From Tautonia plasticadhaerens (GTDB lineage Bacteria > Planctomycetota > Planctomycetia > Isosphaerales > Isosphaeraceae), in the NCBI RefSeq assembly GCF_007752535.1, contig NZ_CP036426.1, positions 6,448,001 through 6,512,000 on the forward strand: DNA of 64,000 nucleotides, in the 5' to 3' direction. This document shows, in pieces, positions 28,593 through 38,420 of this stretch. Each line of letters opens with the position of its first letter. Position 1 is the first letter of the stretch. Under the pieces are notes generated by a model. The model did no database searches. It was not told the DNA's origin and worked only from the letters and a program-made list of their open reading frames with translations. The translations under genes and the position numbers were made by a program.

Positions 28593-29450
28593 TTATGGGG
28601 CCTCGCCCAGCGACGGGACATCTGCGAAGCAATTGGTCACCCCCGCGACGAAGCTCCCGTTGAGCATCTTGTTCCATTCCCCGTCCAGGCTCGGGGCCCG
28701 ATCGAGGTGGGCTGACCCCAGGGCGGATCGGACCTCGACCATCTCGCCCGTCGAATCGGGGACGATCCTGAGCTTCCCGGCCGGGACGGGGATCATCGAC
28801 TTTCCGGGACCCGTCGCGCCAGCCCGATCGAGCACCGCGTAGACGATCCGCCCCTCGGCGTCGATCAGCAAATCCTCGACGGCCGCGACCGGGTCCTCCG
28901 CCCCGCCCCCTGCCGCGCCGACCTCCGCCCCGAGGAGGCGGCTCATTCGGGCCAGCGAACGGCCGCCCGGCTCTCCGGGAGGCCGTTCGACGACCCCGCC
29001 TTCGTCCTGGGCGAAATGCGAGTCGATGGCCGACCGCCGTTCGTCCTGGGCGAGCACGCCGACCGGGTCCTCGCCCAGTTTCGGCGCCTCGTCCAGGCGA
29101 TCTCCCGGCACCCCGAGATGGACCTGCCATCGGGTCTCGTCGATCCGGCTGAAGGTCGCCTGCCCGGCCGGGACGGGGACCCGATCCTCGACCATCCCGG
29201 GGAGGTCCCCCCTCGAGATCAGCACGAAGCGGATCACCCCGCGCTCGTCCATGATCAGGTCCTCGACGGTGCCGAGACCCCGCTCGTTCCCGGGTCCAAG
29301 GACCTCGGCACCGAGGATCAAGCTGGCCCGACGGACCTCGTCGAGCTTCGTCGGCCCCTGGCCTTGCTCCTGCAAGGCCGCCGACGCCGAGGAGGGCATC
29401 AGGACCACCGCCGCCACGGACACGAAACCCGAAGCCCATCGAGCACGCAT
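28593..29450 (-). CDS. secreted PRC-barrel protein, two barrel repeats
   Basis: 285 residues from the ATG at 29450 (AGGAGGAG 8 bases upstream). Signal peptide about 1-25. Two PRC-barrel-like units follow: ILGAEVLGPGNERGLGTVED with FVLISRGDLPG, and LLGAEVGAAGGGAEDPVAAV with YAVLDRAGATGPG. PRC-barrel domains bind partner proteins or RNA inside cells, but exported two-barrel versions are common in planctomycetes with unknown role. Paralogue of the next gene upstream on the same strand. Confidence 0.82.
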   Translation of the reverse strand: MRARWASGFVSVAAVVLMPSSASAALQEQGQGPTKLDEVRRASLILGAEVLGPGNERGLGTVEDLIMDERGVIRFVLISRGDLPGMVEDRVPVPAGQATFSRIDETRWQVHLGVPGDRLDEAPKLGEDPVGVLAQDERRSAIDSHFAQDEGGVVERPPGEPGGRSLARMSRLLGAEVGAAGGGAEDPVAAVEDLLIDAEGRIVYAVLDRAGATGPGKSMIPVPAGKLRIVPDSTGEMVEVRSALGSAHLDRAPSLDGEWNKMLNGSFVAGVTNCFADVPSLGEAP

Positions 29451-29562
29451 CGGATCGCTCCTCCTCAACGACGGGGATATCTCGGGCGGGTCGGGCACCC
29501 CCGGCCCCCGACCGACGCTCCGAGTCCTCGGGGCGATCGGCGGAGCCGGGTCATTGATTACG

Positions 29563-30438
29563 TCACCGATTCAGGGAGTTCGGGGCCGCCTCGATGGCCC
29601 CCGGGCCGTCCTCGGTCCCGCCGAAATACTCCGTGATGCGGTCGAGGAAGGTCGGGTCGAGCATCCGGTTATACTCGCCCTCGAGCTTCGGCGCCAGCTC
29701 GCTTTGGAGCCGCTCCTTGGTCGCGTCGATGGCCACGACCAGGACATAACGGTCGTCCTCCATCTCGGCGTCGAGCGAAAGCATCCGGAAGGGCACCGGC
29801 ACCTGGTCCTTGCCCAGTCCGGCGACGCCACCATATCCGAGGATCGCGTACGAGGCGCGATCATCGGCGCCGAGCAGGACATCGTCGACGTTGGCGATCG
29901 ACTCCTCGCCCCCGGTGCCGCGGACCTGGGCCCCCTTCAGGGCGCTGGCGCGGAAGAGGAACGACTCGTCGTCGGTCCCGGCCTCGTTACCGACCTGATC
30001 GGCGTTGAAGAACTGCCGGTTGGCCGAGAGCCAGTTCGAGTCTCGGAGCTGGTCCAGCGACCCCTCCTCCAGGGTTGGCGCCTGGTCGAGCTGCTCGCCC
30101 GTCATTTCCAGGATCAGCCGCCAGCCGCCGTCCTCGATGTAAACGAGCTGGCCGACGCCGTAGGGCACCGCGATCTTCTCGCCGCCGACGCCGGCCACGC
30201 CACCCCGGCTGAGCAGGATGTAACGCGGGACCCCCTGGCCATCCATGATCAGGTCGCTGATCGCGGCGATCCGCCCTTCCTCGCCGGGTCCTCGGGCCTC
30301 GCCCCCGAGGATCTCGCTGACCCGGCGGACGACGTTGAGGTCATCGGCCGCCTGCCCCGCGTCCTGGGCCGACGCGACGCCTGAGAGCATGAGCCCGAGG
30401 GCCATCGCGGGGAGGCTGGGCTTCAGCAAGTATGTCAT
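29563..30438 (-). CDS. secreted PRC-barrel protein, two barrel repeats
   Basis: 291 residues from the ATG at 30438 with AGGAG 8 bases upstream. Signal peptide about 1-24 (ending GVASAQD). Two barrel units: ILGGEARGPGEEGRIAAISD with YILLSRGGVAGVG, and LKGAQVRGTGGEESIANVDD with YAILGYGGVAGLGKDQ. It is clearly similar to the gene that follows it at 28593-29450 (same signal, same two-unit plan, same closing GEYNRML/GEWNKML motif), so the pair arose by duplication. Confidence 0.82.
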   Translation of the reverse strand: MTYLLKPSLPAMALGLMLSGVASAQDAGQAADDLNVVRRVSEILGGEARGPGEEGRIAAISDLIMDGQGVPRYILLSRGGVAGVGGEKIAVPYGVGQLVYIEDGGWRLILEMTGEQLDQAPTLEEGSLDQLRDSNWLSANRQFFNADQVGNEAGTDDESFLFRASALKGAQVRGTGGEESIANVDDVLLGADDRASYAILGYGGVAGLGKDQVPVPFRMLSLDAEMEDDRYVLVVAIDATKERLQSELAPKLEGEYNRMLDPTFLDRITEYFGGTEDGPGAIEAAPNSLNR

Positions 30439-30715
30439 CGTCTCGTCTCCTGGTCTTCTTCTCGTGTCGCGATCGGGCACGCATGCCGCCCGTCGTGGTC
30501 TCACCGGGCCGCGAGGCCCCGGACGTCCGGGGCCTCGCGGCTGGTCGCTCGAACTCGTTGCATCTCTCATACCGTCGATTGCTCATTCTTGGGCGCATAC
30601 CCATCTGCGGATGGCATCGTACTTGCAGAACTTACGCCCCAGAGTCCGAGAGACGGTCACCGAGCGGCTGCCTCCGGAGGACCCCACACACGAATCGTAG
30701 CGAGAGGTGAGACTC

Positions 30716-31978
30716 ATGGACGTGCGTCAGGCAAACCCGATCGGCCGATCCGGGAAACTCACGAGATGGACCGTGCCCGCCCTGGCCCTGCTGATCTCCG
30801 CCGTCGCGGCCGAGGCACGCGGTCAGGTCGTCGCACCGGGCGGCGCCGTCGCGCCGGGCGGCGCCTACGGCGGATACGGCTGGGGCGGCTGGGGCTCCGC
30901 GGCCACGCCGTTCGGCCGGGCGGCGATGGGGATGGGCGCCTTCGCCCGGGGCCTCGGCGCCGGCGACCTCCTCTCCGCCAGGGCCAGCGCCGTCAACGCC
31001 GAGACCTGGGCCGAGCTGAACGAGTACATGTACCGCTCCCGGATGCTCGACCGCCAACGCTACCAGCGTGAGGAGGCGATCGACGACGCGGCCGAGGACC
31101 GCGCCCGCCGGGAGCTCCGGGATCAGCGGCTCAACCAGCCCAGCCGCCAGGAGATCGAGTCCGGCTCGGCCCTGAACGCCATCCTCCTCCAGCTCGACGA
31201 CCCGTCGATCCCCGACTCCGTGCTCAATGACGCGGCCGGCGGGCAGTCGATCCCCGGATCGGTCGTCTCGCAGATCCCGTTCATGTTCACGCACAAGGGC
31301 GCGGCCGTCTCGATGCAGCGCCTCTCCCACGAGGGGGAAGGTTGGCCGTCCGCCCTCCGGGCCGACGCCCTCGCCCCGCTCCGGGACCGGTACGATCAGG
31401 TCGTCGAGCAAATACTCCAGATCCCCGCGGGAGAGCCGGTCCCGGATGAACAGGTCGCCGAGGCCCGGCAGATCCTCGGCGAGATGTACCAGACCATCAC
31501 GATGGCCGACCTCGAGGGCCCCGTCGCCGCCGAGTCCCTCCGCCACCTCAAGGCCCAGGCCGCCATGGTCGCCATGCTCCAGCAGCCCGACGTGAAGGAC
31601 GTGCTCGACGAGGCCAAGCAGGTCGAGCAGGTCAGCCTGCCTAACCTGCTGAACTTCATGAGATCCTTCAACCTCCAGTTCGGCGTCGCCGATTCCCCGG
31701 AGGAGAAGGCCCTCTACTCCGACACGATCTATCCCATGATGGCCCAGGCCCGGGACGACATCGCCGCGCAGTACGGCGATCGGAGCCCCGGTTCCTCGGC
31801 CCAGCAGCAGGAGTCGGGGTACGCCGGCAACCCGTCGGGCGTCTTCGAGGGGTTCGACTGGGACCAGCTCGGCATCGGTTCCGGCAACCCGCCCGCCCCC
31901 GGCGAGCAGCCCCAGCCCCAGGATACGCCGGAACGCCCCCGGCTCCGCGGTGCCCCCCCCGTCGATCCCAGCGCGTGA
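30716..31978 (+). CDS. secreted protein of unknown function
   Basis: 420 residues from the ATG at 30716 (GAGAGGTGAG just upstream; an in-frame GTG at 30707 is the alternative). Signal peptide about 18-36. It is followed by a short tandem (VAPGGAVAPGGA), a glycine/aromatic stretch (GGYGWGGWG) and a mostly helical body with paired segments such as LNAILLQLDDPSIPDSVLND and LKAQAAMVAMLQQPDVKDVL. The tail is proline/glutamine-rich. No domain recognised. Divergent from the PRC-barrel pair. Confidence 0.72.
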   Translation: MDVRQANPIGRSGKLTRWTVPALALLISAVAAEARGQVVAPGGAVAPGGAYGGYGWGGWGSAATPFGRAAMGMGAFARGLGAGDLLSARASAVNAETWAELNEYMYRSRMLDRQRYQREEAIDDAAEDRARRELRDQRLNQPSRQEIESGSALNAILLQLDDPSIPDSVLNDAAGGQSIPGSVVSQIPFMFTHKGAAVSMQRLSHEGEGWPSALRADALAPLRDRYDQVVEQILQIPAGEPVPDEQVAEARQILGEMYQTITMADLEGPVAAESLRHLKAQAAMVAMLQQPDVKDVLDEAKQVEQVSLPNLLNFMRSFNLQFGVADSPEEKALYSDTIYPMMAQARDDIAAQYGDRSPGSSAQQQESGYAGNPSGVFEGFDWDQLGIGSGNPPAPGEQPQPQDTPERPRLRGAPPVDPSA

Positions 31979-32152
31979 TCCCCCACCGCCCCTCGGCCGG
32001 TCCACCGCTCCTTGTGACCCTGGCGGGTCCCCCCCGCCGGGGTCGTCCTCGTTCAGCGGCCCGCCCCCTCTCCGGTCCCCCCCGCTTGACCCCGCCTCGT
32101 CGTGCCGGATAGAACGGGCTCGGGTCTCAATTCCACCGGGGAGCTTCACGCC

Positions 32153-32968
32153 ATGAACCGCATCGCCTCGACGGCCGCCCTCACCCTCGCGGCCCTCGCC
32201 CTCGGCCCCGCACACGGGGCGCGGGGGACCGACGACCCATCGACGATCTACCAACTCCGCACCTATACCACCGCCCCCGAGAAGCTCGACGTGCTGGTCG
32301 AGCGGTTCGGCCGGGTCAACCTGCCCCTGTTCGAGGCCCACGGCATCACCCTCGTCGGCGCCTGGACCCCCCACGAATCCGACGAGGGGGGCGACCGCCT
32401 CGTCTACCTCGTCTCCTTCCCCGGCCCCGAGGCGGCCGAGGCCGCCTGGGAGGCCTTCTCGGCCGACCCGAAATGGGTCGAGGCGTTCGAGGCCGAGGGG
32501 GAGGAGCACGGCCAGGTCGTGACCGGGGTCGAGGCCGTCTACGTCAAACCGACCGACTTCTCACCCACCCTCCCGGCGCCTGACCCGACCGGGGGCGAGG
32601 ACGAGGCCGAGACCGACCAGGGCGACGAGACCCGTCTCTTCGAGCTGCGCCGCTACACCGCGAGCCCCGGGAAGCTGGACGCGCTGAACGCCCGGTTCCG
32701 CGATCACACGATGGAGCTGTTCGACAAGCACGGCATGACGAACCTGATCTATACCGTCCCCCTCGAGCAGGACACGGGGGCGGGTGAGTTGCTCGTCTAT
32801 TTCCTCGCCCACCCGAGTCATGTCCAGGCCCTCAACTCCTGGGAGTCGTTCCGCACTGACCCGGTTTGGATTAAGGCCCGAGACGAGAGCCAGGCCGACG
32901 GCGTCCCGCTCGCCGCCAAGGTGGAGCGCACCTTCCTCATCCCCACCCCGTTCAGCCCCTTGAAGTGA
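32153..32968 (+). CDS. secreted protein with two NIPSNAP domains
   Basis: 271 residues from the ATG at 32153 (GGGGAG upstream). Signal peptide about 1-22. Two NIPSNAP (ferredoxin-like alpha+beta barrel) domains: residues ~33-145 (YQLRTYTTAPEKLDVLVERF) and ~168-270 (FELRRYTASPGKLDALNARF). Each has the expected C-terminal strand, VYLVSFPGPEAA and LLVYFLAHPSHV. NIPSNAP family members have varied or unknown roles; exported two-domain forms are frequent in planctomycetes. Confidence 0.88.
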   Translation: MNRIASTAALTLAALALGPAHGARGTDDPSTIYQLRTYTTAPEKLDVLVERFGRVNLPLFEAHGITLVGAWTPHESDEGGDRLVYLVSFPGPEAAEAAWEAFSADPKWVEAFEAEGEEHGQVVTGVEAVYVKPTDFSPTLPAPDPTGGEDEAETDQGDETRLFELRRYTASPGKLDALNARFRDHTMELFDKHGMTNLIYTVPLEQDTGAGELLVYFLAHPSHVQALNSWESFRTDPVWIKARDESQADGVPLAAKVERTFLIPTPFSPLK

Positions 32969-32994
32969 CGGCCGGAGCCCATTCCGATCGGCCC

Positions 32995-33026
32995 CCGACC
33001 GCCCGGGACCCTTCCTGGGCGGTCGG
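32995..33026. terminator. 10-bp hairpin between convergent genes
   Basis: CCGACCGCCC / GGGCGGTCGG with a 12-base loop, between the NIPSNAP gene and the convergent small gene. No U-tract. Confidence 0.55.
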
Positions 33027-33037
33027 CACGCCCCAGG

Positions 33038-33469
33038 TCACTTCCCCTGCGAGAGCAGGTGGACCACCTCCGCCACCGGCGGGGGCATCCGATATTCATC
33101 CCACCGGAACTTGTAGATCGGCGGCCGAGCCCCGAATCTCCGGGAGGCCACGCCGACCGAGCTGAGCGTCCCGCCGATCGCCTTCCCGTCCATCCCCAGC
33201 GACTTCTGCAATTCCCCGCTCGGATACCCTTCCGCCCTCCCGGCGATTTCCGTCAGCACCCGACGCGCCCCGACGGTGATCTCGTTCCAGACCTGGGTCA
33301 GCTCCTCCGGCGACCAGGGCTCCCGGGGCCCGTGCGTCCCCGGCCCTCCTCGTTCATTCGCGCGGTCCCGCCGAGGGCCGGGGCCCATGCCCATCGGCCC
33401 CAGCAACTTCCGTAGGGTCCGGCGGATTTCCTGTGCTTCCCCTTCGATGGTGATCGTCACACGAGCCAT
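33038..33469 (-). CDS. small protein, possible winged-helix domain
   Basis: 143 residues from the ATG at 33469 (GGAGAG upstream). The N-terminus is a strand-helix segment (ARVTITIEGEAQEIRRTLRK). The C-terminal ~85 residues look like a winged-helix unit: TQVWNEITVGARRVLTEIAG, then GYPSGELQKSLGMDGKAIGG and YKFRWDEYRMP. DNA or protein binding is possible. No family name can be given. Confidence 0.7.
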   Translation of the reverse strand: MARVTITIEGEAQEIRRTLRKLLGPMGMGPGPRRDRANERGGPGTHGPREPWSPEELTQVWNEITVGARRVLTEIAGRAEGYPSGELQKSLGMDGKAIGGTLSSVGVASRRFGARPPIYKFRWDEYRMPPPVAEVVHLLSQGK

Positions 33470-34599
33470 CTCAATTCTCTCCGTCCGAGGGATAACCCAA
33501 CCAGATACAGTTCGTTGCCGATCCAACCTGATTCGCAATCAATATAGGCGCACCACATAGAGTTTGCCTACGATTTCCGCCAATTTTTTCTGTAATACAA
33601 AGCTTTTCAACTCTATTCTCAGTCAGACAGAGCATTTCACGCTCTGTCCGGCACTGTCATAAGCGATCCGATCCGAGGCAGTTCCCGGGGCGACGCGTCC
33701 GCCGGTGGTCCCGAACACCTTCCTGAAATTGTGTGGGCAGGATTCCGGATTCCCACGATCTTGTTGTCGGGAGGATCCCTCGGAGATGCGCCGCGCACAG
33801 TCTCCGGACCCTCCGCGGTGCCCACGAAAAATCCATTAATGACCACAAGCAGTCCATGGCTTCTAATTGGCTCGCGACGCCGACCAAATCTACCTCCGAC
33901 GGACGCAATTTTGAATCACGAGAGACCATCCGTTCACACATTCGGCGAAGCTCGGTGCCCTGCGTTCCGCGGGCGGCGTTCACCCCCCGCGATCTCCCGA
34001 AACGAGCAACACCTCATCACCGCAAACCACAATCGGAACAAGACATTCGTTCGATCTCGGTCGGGTTTATGGTGCGCACCAGGCGGCCCAGGAGACGCAT
34101 TACGATCACCCGGCAGCGAAGAGATCGAACCGAATGTCCTCTGCTCCGCCGCCTTCGACGTCGCTCGTGCTCGCCCCGAAGCCCGACGGTCCGATCGGGA
34201 TGTCCGACATCCCGACACTTCACCGAAACCAAACAAGACTGATTCACACAAATCCTTTACCAGAAGGAACTTTCGATCGCCCCAGCGGGCCATCCCCGGG
34301 CGCACCGTCCGAACAGGCCTCCTCCGGGACGTACCGAACACCCGGCGACGCCGAGGACCGCCGGGGCGGTCCGGCCGGGACGACGGAGCGAACCCATTTC
34401 GAATCTTGCAATCCTTTTCAGGATTATGATTTAAGGCGATCCAGCTGCGCGCACCGAAGCGCACCGGACCTCGCACTGCTAGGTCCATCCGGCCGCGCGA
34501 GAGGGGGATGGCGGCGGTCGACGTGGTGTGGCAAGATCGGGCGGGGTGGGCCAACCGGGCGTCCCGGGCTCACCGGCGGTCCTCGGGGGGAGTCGGCAG
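33470..34599. other. 1.1-kb low-GC intergenic region
   Basis: No frame has convincing coding composition on either strand, although several remain open. It is noticeably richer in A/T than its neighbours. An 8-bp hairpin GACAGAGC/GCTCTGTC with a 7-base loop lies at 33626-33648. No tRNA or insertion-sequence end was recognised. Possibly a decayed gene or remnant of a mobile element. Confidence 0.45.
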
Positions 34600-36129
34600 A
34601 TGTCACGCAAGGTCGCCATATTCTGGCCGGGGGATTATCGGTCCAAGCCGAATGAGTGGGCCAGGCCGCAGTTCGAGCAGGCCCATGCCCGGCTCGACGC
34701 GGCGCTCCGGAAGCTGGGGAGGGAGCCGTATCCCGTCGAGGGCCCCCTGACCCGACCCGATGAGGCAATCGACCGGCTCGGGTCGATCGACGACCCGATG
34801 ATCGGCCTGTTCGTCCACTGGGCCTACGCGCCCCACACGGTCGACGGTGTGGTGGGCGAGTCGAACCCGCTCCTGCTGGCCTCGAACTTCTCGGGGACCT
34901 GGCCCGGCCTGGTCGCCTTGCTGAACACGGCGGCCTCGCTGGAGAGCGTCGGCCGACACGCCTCCCGGATCTGGTCCGACGCCGAGGACTGGACCGCCGA
35001 CGCCCCGTTCATGGACCGCCTGGCCCGGTGGTGCGACACCGGCCGGATCGACCACGACGATTCCGAGCTGCACGACCAGTGCTCCGTTTCCGGGGAGGCC
35101 GAGCAAGCCGCCCAACGGGTGCTGGACGGCATCCGACGCCGGAGGGTGCTCGCCCTCATGCTGGGCGACACCTCGATGGGCATGATCAACGGCTACTTCG
35201 GCCCCCGGGTGCTCGCCCCGCTCGGCTTCAGCGAGCACAAGGTCGACCAGGCCTGGCTCGTCGAGCGCGTTGGCCTCATCCCCGACCGCCGGGTCGACGA
35301 CGCATTCCGGTTCGTCCGGGACCGAGGCGTTGCCTTCCACTGGGGGGAGGAGGATGCCCGGGACTTCACCGAGGACGCCACCAGGGAGCAGCTCCGGGGC
35401 TACCTCGCCGTGCTCGACCTGATGCGGGAGTTCAAGGCCGATTGCCTGGGCTGGCAGTATCAGCTCGGCCTCCTCAAATTGTTGCCCCCGAGCGACTTCG
35501 CCGAGGGGCTGTTCAACTCGCACGCCCGCCCCGAGGGGGACGGGAGCCCGCTGATCACCGCCACCGAGGCCGATCAGGGGAACCTCCTGCCGATGGAGCT
35601 GATGAAACGGCTCCTGGAAGCCAAGGGGCTCCCCGGCGCCGTCATGTTCCACGACGTCCGCTGGGGGGCCCGCCACGAGGGCCGATTCCTCTGGGTCCTG
35701 CTCAACTCCGGCAGCTGCTCGGCGTTCGCCTTCAATCACGACGTCGATTCCCTGGCCGGCGTCCACAGCTATCGGCAGCCCGGCGGCTACTTCCCGGTCC
35801 CGGGGGGCACCTTCGCCGGGGTCAGCCTGCCGGGCAAGATCACCTGGTCTCGCGCCTGGCTCGACCGACACGGCCAGCCGGTGCTCGACGTCGGCCGGGG
35901 CGAGTCGGTCGAGCTGCCGGAGGACGTCCGGGAGTCCTGGTGGCGCGGCACCACCCGGCAGTGGCCGTTCATGGCCGCCGACCTCGGCTGTTCGATGGAA
36001 ACGATCATGGCCCACTACATGAGCAATCACGTCGCCGTGGCGTATGGGGACATCTTCGGCGAACTGATCGCCCTGGGCCGGGCCCTGGGCTTCCGGGTGC
36101 GAGTCCTCTCCCGAGGCGCGCCGGCCTGA
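34600..36129 (+). CDS. L-fucose/L-arabinose isomerase-family protein
   Basis: 509 residues from the ATG at 34600 (GGGGGGAG upstream). Resembles fucose isomerase-type proteins: KVAIFWPGDYRSKPNEWARP at the N-terminus, GDTSMGMINGYFGPRVLAPL with VDQAWLVERV, LGWQYQLGLLKLLPPSDFAE, NLLPMELMKRLLEA, and a C-terminal segment MAHYMSNHVAVAYGD. The central glutamate/aspartate and the late histidine are compatible with the family's metal site. A ketol isomerase of deoxy- or pentose sugars is likely; substrate unassigned. No sugar operon is adjacent. Confidence 0.75.
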   Translation: MSRKVAIFWPGDYRSKPNEWARPQFEQAHARLDAALRKLGREPYPVEGPLTRPDEAIDRLGSIDDPMIGLFVHWAYAPHTVDGVVGESNPLLLASNFSGTWPGLVALLNTAASLESVGRHASRIWSDAEDWTADAPFMDRLARWCDTGRIDHDDSELHDQCSVSGEAEQAAQRVLDGIRRRRVLALMLGDTSMGMINGYFGPRVLAPLGFSEHKVDQAWLVERVGLIPDRRVDDAFRFVRDRGVAFHWGEEDARDFTEDATREQLRGYLAVLDLMREFKADCLGWQYQLGLLKLLPPSDFAEGLFNSHARPEGDGSPLITATEADQGNLLPMELMKRLLEAKGLPGAVMFHDVRWGARHEGRFLWVLLNSGSCSAFAFNHDVDSLAGVHSYRQPGGYFPVPGGTFAGVSLPGKITWSRAWLDRHGQPVLDVGRGESVELPEDVRESWWRGTTRQWPFMAADLGCSMETIMAHYMSNHVAVAYGDIFGELIALGRALGFRVRVLSRGAPA

Positions 36130-36347
36130 GCCCTCGGGAGGGCTCACCGCAGGAGTCGGGATCCGGGCCCGACCCGACCGCCCCCTCGTTCCTTGACAAT
36201 CCGACCGATCCCAACCCGCCCGCAGGACGAAGAACCAGTGGGTACGGACGTATGGGTTCCTTCCGGGGAGGGAGCCCGTTAAGCTGGGATGATCTCGGAA
36301 GCGGGACCGGGCGGCCCCCGGGAACGCTCGCGGAGGATGCGGCGTCG

Positions 36348-38351
36348 ATGAGCTGCGAGAAGGACTTGATCCTCGTCCCCGATGCCCACCGGCCCGATCC
36401 CCGGCAGCCGGAGGAGTCGCCCTGGCCCACCGGCACGGGCATGGGCACCTCGACGGCCGCCGAGCCTCCCCGAACGGACACCATGCCCGAAGACCCCTGC
36501 CCATTCGACCCCAGGGCCCTGAGGCGTTCCGCCCGTCTCCGTGGGCTTCGGGAGGCCGGGCTGCTTTCGACGCTGACCGCGGTGATGGGCATCACCGCCT
36601 TCCACGCCTGGCACGACACCATCGCGCCGGGGCTGATCGACGGCCCCCCGCAGATGGCCGAGCGGGTCGATCGTCGCGACGGCCCCTCGCTTCGGGTGCG
36701 GAACATCCCGGATCGTCGGCGCCCCAGGCAGCTCGAGAGTGCAGGGGATCGGCCCGTCCTCCATCGCGCCCGTCCCAGGCCCGAACCGATCGAGGAGCAG
36801 CAGCAGGTCCCCCCTCCGGTCGTCGAGGAGGCCTCGGGGGCGGGCCTGGCGGCCCCGACCGTCCAGGCACCCCCGGTGCCGCCCCACCAGCCGATCCGGG
36901 CGATCGAACCGGCCACGATCCCCGATGTCCAGGGGCTCGACGCCCTGCCACACCTCCCCGTCCCCCTCGAATACCAGCCGTCACCGGCTCCCGCGCCGGT
37001 CGCCGGCAACGGGTCGCCGATCGTCCCGATCGGACCGGCCGGCGGGCCCGATGCCCCGAGACTCCTCGTCGGCGATGACGCGGGTCGGGTGCTCGTCAGC
37101 CGCCTCTATGCGAGGGCCCCGAGCGGCCCGGTCGTGATCCTGCCGGACGGATCCCTCGGATGGCCCGAGGGCGAGGTGCCGACCGACCGGCCGTTCCGGC
37201 CCTGGACCCCTCGACAGCTCGGACACGCGTTGCGTTCGGGCCGCTTCCAGGGCTTTCGGGCCATCGAGCGCGAACCCTACCTCGTGCTCACGCAGGGGAG
37301 CGAGTCCTTCGCCCGGGACGCGGCCGAGTTGCTTCAAGGTCTCTTCCACGACCTGATCGAATGCCTCGACGACGGGGGCCTCCCCGTCGTCGAGCCCGAG
37401 TTCCCCCTCGTCGCCATCATCTTCCGCGATGAGGACGCCTTCCGGGAATACCGCCCGGTCGATCGGGACGTCCGGGCGTACTACGAGATCACGACCAACC
37501 GGATCATCCTGTACGAGCATTCCGCCCAGGATCTCCGCGCCCCCGAGCTTACCGCCCTCCGTCGCCCTCAGACGATCGCCCACGAAGGGGTCCACCAGAT
37601 CCTCCAAAACGTGGGCGTCCAGCCCCGACTGGCCAGCTGGCCGGCGTGGCTCGTCGAGGGGCTCGCCGAGTATTACGCCCCGACGGCCCTCCCCGATGAC
37701 CAGCCGCATGGCTCCCCTTGCCGGGGCGATTACGGCCGACGCAACTTCGGCCGGGTCAATCCCTTCCACATGGCGACGCTCATCGACCTGCAGGATCCGG
37801 CCGCCTTGCTCACGCACCTCCGAGGTCCAGGCCCCGGCCTCGCCTCCCCCTCGTGGACGCAACTCGGCCCGGAGAAACCCTGGGTCGCCCACCTGATGCT
37901 CCGCACCGACCTTTCTCCGACCGACTACGCCCTGGCCTGGAGCCTGACCCACTACCTCGCCCACAACCACCCCGACGAATTCAGGTCATACCTGCTCGCC
38001 CTGGCCCAGTTCCCGCCACTCGAGCCCCGGACGTCCGAGCAGCACTTCAAGGGGTTCACCACCGCCTTCGGCCAGTCCGCCCGATCCCTCGCCCGCCGGG
38101 TTGATCGCCATCTGGCCTCGCTCCGGTATGAGCGGGTGCCCTTCTATGCCGTCCGATTCGAACAACCGACCGCCCAGGGTTACATCCGTCGGGGTGTTCT
38201 CGTCAGTCCCTCCCCGACGATGATCTCGCAGTGGCTCGAGGCCCAGGCCCTCCCCGAAGGCCTCCCCCTGACCTGGTGGGCCTCCCCCTTCGACTCCCGT
38301 AACCGTGCCCGCCTCGCCTGCGAATCCTGGCTTTTCTCCCCACACCCGTGA
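36348..38351 (+). CDS. membrane-anchored DUF1570 metallopeptidase-like protein
   Basis: 667 residues. A cytoplasmic N-terminus and a hydrophobic segment (about 68-85, LLSTLTAVMGITAFHAW) are followed by a ~200-residue proline-rich linker. A DUF1570 domain comes next with the zinc-protease motif HEGVH (H412, E413, H416) and a downstream glutamate in WLVEGLAEYY (E437), a gluzincin arrangement. C-terminal helices and a short SH3-like end follow. The start at 36348 has GGAGG 12 bases upstream; ATG at 36483 is an alternative. Probably a cell-surface protease or protease-derived binding protein. The same frame is open far upstream only as a shadow of the isomerase gene. Confidence 0.82.
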   Translation: MSCEKDLILVPDAHRPDPRQPEESPWPTGTGMGTSTAAEPPRTDTMPEDPCPFDPRALRRSARLRGLREAGLLSTLTAVMGITAFHAWHDTIAPGLIDGPPQMAERVDRRDGPSLRVRNIPDRRRPRQLESAGDRPVLHRARPRPEPIEEQQQVPPPVVEEASGAGLAAPTVQAPPVPPHQPIRAIEPATIPDVQGLDALPHLPVPLEYQPSPAPAPVAGNGSPIVPIGPAGGPDAPRLLVGDDAGRVLVSRLYARAPSGPVVILPDGSLGWPEGEVPTDRPFRPWTPRQLGHALRSGRFQGFRAIEREPYLVLTQGSESFARDAAELLQGLFHDLIECLDDGGLPVVEPEFPLVAIIFRDEDAFREYRPVDRDVRAYYEITTNRIILYEHSAQDLRAPELTALRRPQTIAHEGVHQILQNVGVQPRLASWPAWLVEGLAEYYAPTALPDDQPHGSPCRGDYGRRNFGRVNPFHMATLIDLQDPAALLTHLRGPGPGLASPSWTQLGPEKPWVAHLMLRTDLSPTDYALAWSLTHYLAHNHPDEFRSYLLALAQFPPLEPRTSEQHFKGFTTAFGQSARSLARRVDRHLASLRYERVPFYAVRFEQPTAQGYIRRGVLVSPSPTMISQWLEAQALPEGLPLTWWASPFDSRNRARLACESWLFSPHP

Positions 38352-38420
38352 GTTTCCCGTTCCGGCTTGCGACGACCGCGACTTGCCGTCACAATGACTC
38401 TCCGCAGTCGATCGGTTCGA

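Noticed and set aside
33731-34429. Open frames of 170-230 codons on both strands
   Set aside because: Arginine/serine/proline-rich without motifs or codon bias; treated as non-coding.
34603-36504. 633-codon minus-strand frame opposite the fucose isomerase-like gene
   Set aside because: No motif; typical antisense shadow in high-GC DNA.
35028-38351. A 1,107-residue version of the DUF1570 protein
   Set aside because: Residues before about 440 are a shifted reading of the isomerase gene; the real gene starts near 36348.
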